The notes below the pieces were generated by a model that was given only the letters and a program-made list of their open reading frames with translations, did no database searches and had not been told where the DNA came from. The translations under genes were made by a program, and so were the position numbers. Source: an uncultured Bacteroidota bacterium (GTDB lineage Bacteria > Bacteroidota > Bacteroidia > JABEUT01). Taken from it: a stretch of 45,366 nt of DNA. The DNA is taken from positions 1 to 45,366 of the forward strand of contig CAIPDV010000002.1 of the NCBI GenBank assembly GCA_903863935.1, given 5' to 3'. Positions 41,821 through 45,366 of the stretch are shown here, one piece after another (positions within the stretch are counted from its first letter, which is position 1; each line of letters opens with the position of its first letter).

Positions 41821-43322
41821 TATTCAAAAAGTGTTGGGTCAGTCAATTCATTATCGAGTTCAATATCTGTTGGGGGAGCATCAATACTTTTTTCAACAAC
41901 TTTAACAGGTCGCCATTTCTTTTCATCTAAACTTGGCGATAGTTCCAATACTGAGGCAGGTTCAATTTTCAGATAGGGAAAATTTGTAGTAAATAAGTCA
42001 GAATAGGAAAGGTAATATCCAAAAAACCGGAAATAATTGTAAACCGCACTATTATTCTCAAGCCGCTTTATCCCTGCCATATAAGCCGATTCAAAACGGC
42101 TTTGCCTATAACCACCGGGGTTTGTAAAACTCCATGTGGGATTAACTACCAAATACCAATCATCTGAAAGATTAATAAAAGAACACCGGAAAGCGAGATT
42201 CCTAAAGCAGATTATATGACCTTCTTTCTTGTTTATCATTTTGAAGATAACTGTTTTGGTAGATTCCTTTTTTCCTTTCCATCTAACCTGCTTATGGGTT
42301 GGGTTCTGCTGATTGTTTGCAAATCTGAATAATTCTCTTTTATGAAACCATTCAATACCACGAGTATCACATAACTCCATTAAAGTATTTTTTAGAAGGT
42401 TCTTGAATACCTTTTGGTAGTCCTCATTCACCTCATAAAATTCTTTGCATTCAATCGGGGTAATTGTACCAACATCAATAATTTGTCTGAAAGGTTCTGA
42501 ACTATTGTGTAAATCTCTGAAAGTATAGATACACTTCTCGTGTAGCAGCCAATCGAAAGCTTTGGCATCCATTTCTTTTAATGCCCTTTTTACAAGTTTC
42601 CCGGTACGAATTTTTTTAAACGGTTTTTTACCATACTTTACCAGACTTTCATTTATTCTCGCAGTAATTCCAGCTTCGTCTATGTTTAATTCCGCTTTAT
42701 AAAGTGTATCAGGGAATGAGACCTTTAATAAGTTTGGGGTAATATTCTCCGGCTCGCTTTTTAAAAATCCACTCTCAAACTTATGTTTCCGCATCTCTAA
42801 TTGAACTTCGGAAAACTCGTGTTGAAAGAGTTTCGCTAAATTTTCGAGTTTAGGAGTGGAGCTGATTCCGCTTATTTTTTGAACTAAATCATCCTTATCA
42901 ATAACATGGTCTATGGAAGTGAATTGGAAACTGTTTTTTAATAAAGCCCTTATTTTATCCTCATTATAACTCTCCTTTTTTTGGGTAATAATGTAAATAT
43001 AGAGAACGTCAAAATGCTTATCTAAGTTATATCGGAAGAAGGTTTCAATGGTATCTTTTATTTTAGCCAAGCTGCTTGTTGCTGTAATTTGAAAGGCTAC
43101 CCGGTTATTAAAGTCCGCCAAATCAATTGCAGGGAAGTTTCTCTTTTGAACAGAGTTTAGATTTTCCAGTCTTAATCCGAATACCTCATTAAGCACTGGA
43201 ATCAGGAAGCTTTCGGCATGTATATTTACATCGAACAATCCGGCGGCATTGAATGCCTCAACTTCCAGTACAAATCGTGCAGAATACGTTGCAATTTTAT
43301 TTATATGTTCTATTCTATTCAT
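41820..43322 (-). CDS. SMEK-like nuclease domain fused to APAZ, short Argonaute partner
   Basis: 500 residues, no signal or membrane segment. Residues about 1-150 resemble the SMEK domain, a restriction-endonuclease-like fold: 'VNIHAESFLIPVLNEVFG', then 'AIDLAD' (Asp67) and 'VAFQITAT' (Gln78) where a PD-(D/E)xK-type core is expected. Residues about 200-475 are an APAZ domain, with 'KRELFRFANN', 'DDWYLVVNPTWSFT' (388-400) and 'GIKRLENNSAVYNY' (417-430). APAZ proteins form heterodimers with short Argonautes encoded next door and bring the effector (Sir2, TIR or nuclease). This gene is intact and coupled to the MID-PIWI gene, so the pair is a nuclease-type short Argonaute defence system. The effector assignment is by pattern only. 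Confidence 0.8.
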   Translation of the reverse strand: MNRIEHINKIATYSARFVLEVEAFNAAGLFDVNIHAESFLIPVLNEVFGLRLENLNSVQKRNFPAIDLADFNNRVAFQITATSSLAKIKDTIETFFRYNLDKHFDVLYIYIITQKKESYNEDKIRALLKNSFQFTSIDHVIDKDDLVQKISGISSTPKLENLAKLFQHEFSEVQLEMRKHKFESGFLKSEPENITPNLLKVSFPDTLYKAELNIDEAGITARINESLVKYGKKPFKKIRTGKLVKRALKEMDAKAFDWLLHEKCIYTFRDLHNSSEPFRQIIDVGTITPIECKEFYEVNEDYQKVFKNLLKNTLMELCDTRGIEWFHKRELFRFANNQQNPTHKQVRWKGKKESTKTVIFKMINKKEGHIICFRNLAFRCSFINLSDDWYLVVNPTWSFTNPGGYRQSRFESAYMAGIKRLENNSAVYNYFRFFGYYLSYSDLFTTNFPYLKIEPASVLELSPSLDEKKWRPVKVVEKSIDAPPTDIELDNELTDPTLFE

Positions 43323-43344
43323 TTATAGGCTAAGGGGTTGCCAT

Positions 43345-43815
43345 TTAAGTCAAACTGTTTCCTGTAAGTTTCAGGTAAAACCTTTTGAATGTTGCGCTCT
43401 GCTTGAGGTCTCGTGGTCGTTCCACTTGTTTTATGATTCGTATGGCTGAATCCAAATCATTGTAATCTATGCCTCGATGCTGTTTAAATAACCTTCTTAG
43501 TTTCTTTTTGGGATTTACATCTCTGTCCGGATGCCTGATGTTGGCAATGGAAACCGGGTGAGCAGGAGTTGATAATACTCTTTCAATGGCTGAAACATCT
43601 GCAATCAGCCAACTTTCCAATTCATGTACAATACCAATAAATTCTACGTTATCAAGAGGTATGTTCTTTTCAGCTAACTGATTCCTGATGAGATTTCTTT
43701 CTTCCACTATGCAATCGCAGTTTGCATATTTTGGCATTAAATCCCAAACAATAAAGACTTTATTGCAACCTGTTTTCAGAAGAATTAAAGAAATTAGGGG
43801 AATAATTTTTTTGAC
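43345..43815 (-). pseudogene. DUF4276 (Toprim-like) gene, 5'-truncated
   Basis: The first ATG (43737) gives 130 residues; the frame is open for 26 more codons to 43815, reading into 'KKIIPLISLILLKTGCNKVFIVWD', then a TAG. Residues 'VHELESWLIADVSAIERVL', 'NPKKKLRRLF' and the Arg-rich end ('SATFKRFYLKL') match DUF4276, whose members are often paired with AAA ATPases in defence modules. The acidic N-terminal Toprim motif (E-G) and about 60 residues are missing, and no ATG or coding signal is seen further upstream. It lies 22 bp before the SMEK-APAZ gene, same strand. Either a broken gene or, less likely, a short form starting at 43737. Confidence 0.65.
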
Positions 43816-44063
43816 CTATATGTTCTTATGAATAAAAAACTAAAATAACAAAACTATTTCAATTAAATTACCTCTGACAGTAATTTGAATCCAATTAAAA
43901 TGAACAAAGCAAAATCGAATACCATCCGACAAAAACCACCATAACATTCACCGCATATTGAATATGCCAAAAAATGCGTACTATTGCATTGATTTTCAAT
44001 GTGTATTGTACGAATTCAAAGAGGTACATAAAGTGATAGAGATGAAACATTTAAAAATACTGC
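43816..44063. other. Non-coding, dyad-rich left end of a recombinase element
   Basis: No coding frame. It holds three inverted repeats: AAATTAC/GTAATTT (43865-43886), the 15-bp GCATATTGAATATGC (43953-43967) and a larger imperfect dyad CGTAC...CATTGA-TTT-TCAATG...GTACG (43977-44012). The DUF4276 frame stops at its left edge and the recombinase genes begin at its right, so it may contain the attachment site and recombinase or regulator binding sites. The exact boundary is not visible. Confidence 0.4.
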
Positions 44064-44264
44064 ATGAAAATAACCTACAGCAAAGGCGAGGAAGAAGATT
44101 TAACAATAGAGGATGCCAAAGAATTTGAGTGTTGCAAAGATTTGACTGATGAAGAAATTAAAGAGTTGCTTGAGACCATCCGGATTTTTACAGAAATTGC
44201 CTACTGTGCTTTTGCTAATTATAAAGAGAATGACCAAGACATTTTATATAATAACGCAGCTTGA
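44064..44264 (+). CDS. Small acidic protein upstream of the recombinase
   Basis: 66 residues, acidic, helical, no signal peptide ('IEDAKEFECCKDLTDEEIKELLETIRIFTEIAYCAF'). It ends 15 bp before the recombinase start, same strand. Small proteins with a similar 'DLTDEEI.ELL' core occur next to site-specific recombinases in Bacteroidota mobile elements, which I recall but cannot verify here. A role as excision or regulatory factor is speculative. Confidence 0.6.
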   Translation: MKITYSKGEEEDLTIEDAKEFECCKDLTDEEIKELLETIRIFTEIAYCAFANYKENDQDILYNNAA

Positions 44265-44279
44265 TAAAACCAATTTACT

Positions 44280-45366
44280 ATGAATGATACCGAATTATTT
44301 GAATCGTTTGCCAAAGGCAAGAAGCATTTACTTGTAAGCACGAGCAATTGTGTAATCTATACAAGGGTATCTACGAAGGAACAAGCCGACAATAATATGA
44401 GCTTGGACACCCAACGGAAATCCTGTGAGCAGTTTGCTTTAAAGAATGCCTATACAATTCTCGGTTGTTTTGGCGGCACGTATGAAAGCGCAAAAACAGA
44501 TGAGCGTAAAGAGTTCAGCCGGATGCTATCCTTTGTAAAAAAGAGCAGGGAGAAAATCACCCATATAATTGTTTATAGCGTTGACCGTTTCTCCCGTTCA
44601 GGTGGGAATGCCATTTACCTGACGGAGCAGTTAAAGAAACAGGGTGTAATGGTTCATTCGGTAACACAACCTACCGATTCCACTACTTCAAGCGGAAGCC
44701 TCCAACAGAACATTCAGTTCATTTTTTCGGAATATGACAACCAACTCCGCAGGGAGAAATGCATGGCAGGTATCAAAGAAGCCCTGCTGAGAGGGGAGTG
44801 GTGTCATACTGCCCCTGTTGGATATGACAGTATAATAATTAATGGTAAAAGGCAATTGGTCGTTAATGAAAAAGGGAAGCTTCTCAGGAAGGCGTTTTTA
44901 TGGAAAGCCAATGAGGGATTATCTACCGAAGCAATAAAGGATAAATTGGCAGCTATGGGGTATAAAATCTATCATCAGAAATTGGCGTATATCTTTCGTA
45001 ATCCTTTCTATTGTGGTTATTTAGTTCACAATTCTTTGGAAGGAAAAGTAGTTGTGGGCAACCATGAGAAAGTAACTACCAAGGAAATATTTTTGAAGGT
45101 GAACGATTTACTCAAAGAAAATGCCCAAGGCTATATGGTTAAACATGAAAACGATGAGATACCTTTAAAGAGCTTTCTGATATGCGACCATTGCGGTGCA
45201 AATATGCCGGGATATATTGTCAAGAAGAAAAACCTATGGTATTACAAATGCAGGACACAGGGATGCTGCAATAATAAAAGTGCAAAAGAAATACATGGGA
45301 CTTTCTATACCATCTTAGCAAGGTTTAAAGCGGTTGATAAGTACAAGGATTTGATGAATGCCCATA
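44280..45366 (+). CDS. Large serine recombinase (resolvase/integrase family), partial
   Basis: The ATG at 44280 opens a frame that runs off the right edge after 362 codons. The N-terminal resolvase domain has catalytic Ser31 in 'IYTRVSTKEQ', and 'YSVDRFSRSGG' (99-109). A recombinase DNA-binding domain follows ('APVGYDSI', 'IFRNPFYCGYLVH' at 238-250), then a zinc ribbon starting 'LICDHCGANMPGY' (Cys302, Cys305) with Cys324 and Cys329/330. These enzymes integrate and excise mobile elements, with the attachment site usually beside the gene. The element extends beyond the window. Confidence 0.93.
   Translation, partial: MNDTELFESFAKGKKHLLVSTSNCVIYTRVSTKEQADNNMSLDTQRKSCEQFALKNAYTILGCFGGTYESAKTDERKEFSRMLSFVKKSREKITHIIVYSVDRFSRSGGNAIYLTEQLKKQGVMVHSVTQPTDSTTSSGSLQQNIQFIFSEYDNQLRREKCMAGIKEALLRGEWCHTAPVGYDSIIINGKRQLVVNEKGKLLRKAFLWKANEGLSTEAIKDKLAAMGYKIYHQKLAYIFRNPFYCGYLVHNSLEGKVVVGNHEKVTTKEIFLKVNDLLKENAQGYMVKHENDEIPLKSFLICDHCGANMPGYIVKKKNLWYYKCRTQGCCNNKSAKEIHGTFYTILARFKAVDKYKDLMNAH

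Overview
The window is chromosomal DNA of a member of the Bacteroidota, probably a free-living or environmental lineage. The reasons are: secreted proteins with type IX secretion (T9SS) C-terminal sorting domains ending in K-(I/L/V)-V-K-T-N, the gliding lipoprotein GldD, SprB repeats, a TonB-dependent receptor paired with a DUF4249 lipoprotein, and repeated promoter-like matches to the Bacteroidota consensus TTG-N(16-20)-TAnnTTTG. Genus or species cannot be read from the sequence.

Layout. 1-3.4 kb (minus): an OmpR-type response regulator, a sensor kinase, a TolC/CusC-like efflux protein and the start of a small ORF. 3.5-6.3 kb (minus): a lysine-rich secreted peptide, then an operon of gldD, a PagL-like lipid A deacylase candidate and a GIN-domain lipoprotein. 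6.6-7.1 kb: an RRM RNA-binding protein with a structured leader. 7.2-21.6 kb: four large T9SS/SprB-repeat surface proteins, three on minus and one on plus. One is interrupted by an in-frame TGA, and the 3' end of a fifth survives as a remnant. Paralogous terminator hairpins sit between them. 21.6-25.2 kb: tRNA-Pro(GGG) with a duplicated 3' end, then the TonB receptor and DUF4249 pair. 25.3-29.5 kb: trxB, a MORN-like lipoprotein or secreted protein and a 3-methyladenine DNA glycosylase carrying a palindromic in-frame insertion, then a convergent PepSY-like gene and an RlmI-like methyltransferase. 29.7-33.2 kb: two more T9SS cargo proteins. 33.2-35 kb: an exonuclease/GIY-YIG fusion and a small double zinc-ribbon protein. 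35.1-38.7 kb (plus): a DEAD-box helicase with a structured leader, a cold-shock protein, a small conserved-looking protein, a fatty-acid desaturase and an RpoD-type sigma factor. This looks like a cold-adaptation cluster. 38.8-40.8 kb: a Rieske lipoprotein, DedA and a 5'-truncated glycosyltransferase.

The accessory part is 40.87-45.37 kb. It holds a short prokaryotic Argonaute operon: a protein with a SMEK-like nuclease domain fused to APAZ, followed with a one-base overlap by a MID/PIWI protein. The PIWI gene is cut off mid-domain exactly where the glycosyltransferase loses its N-terminus. Upstream of the operon is a 5'-truncated DUF4276 (Toprim-like) gene, whose break point faces a large serine recombinase with dyad-rich DNA in between. 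I read this as a defence island eroded at one end by a deletion (or assembly chimera) and at the other by integration of a recombinase element. The SMEK-APAZ plus short Ago pair, with an acidic insert in its MID region, is the best candidate here for a little-described system, although this copy is probably not functional.
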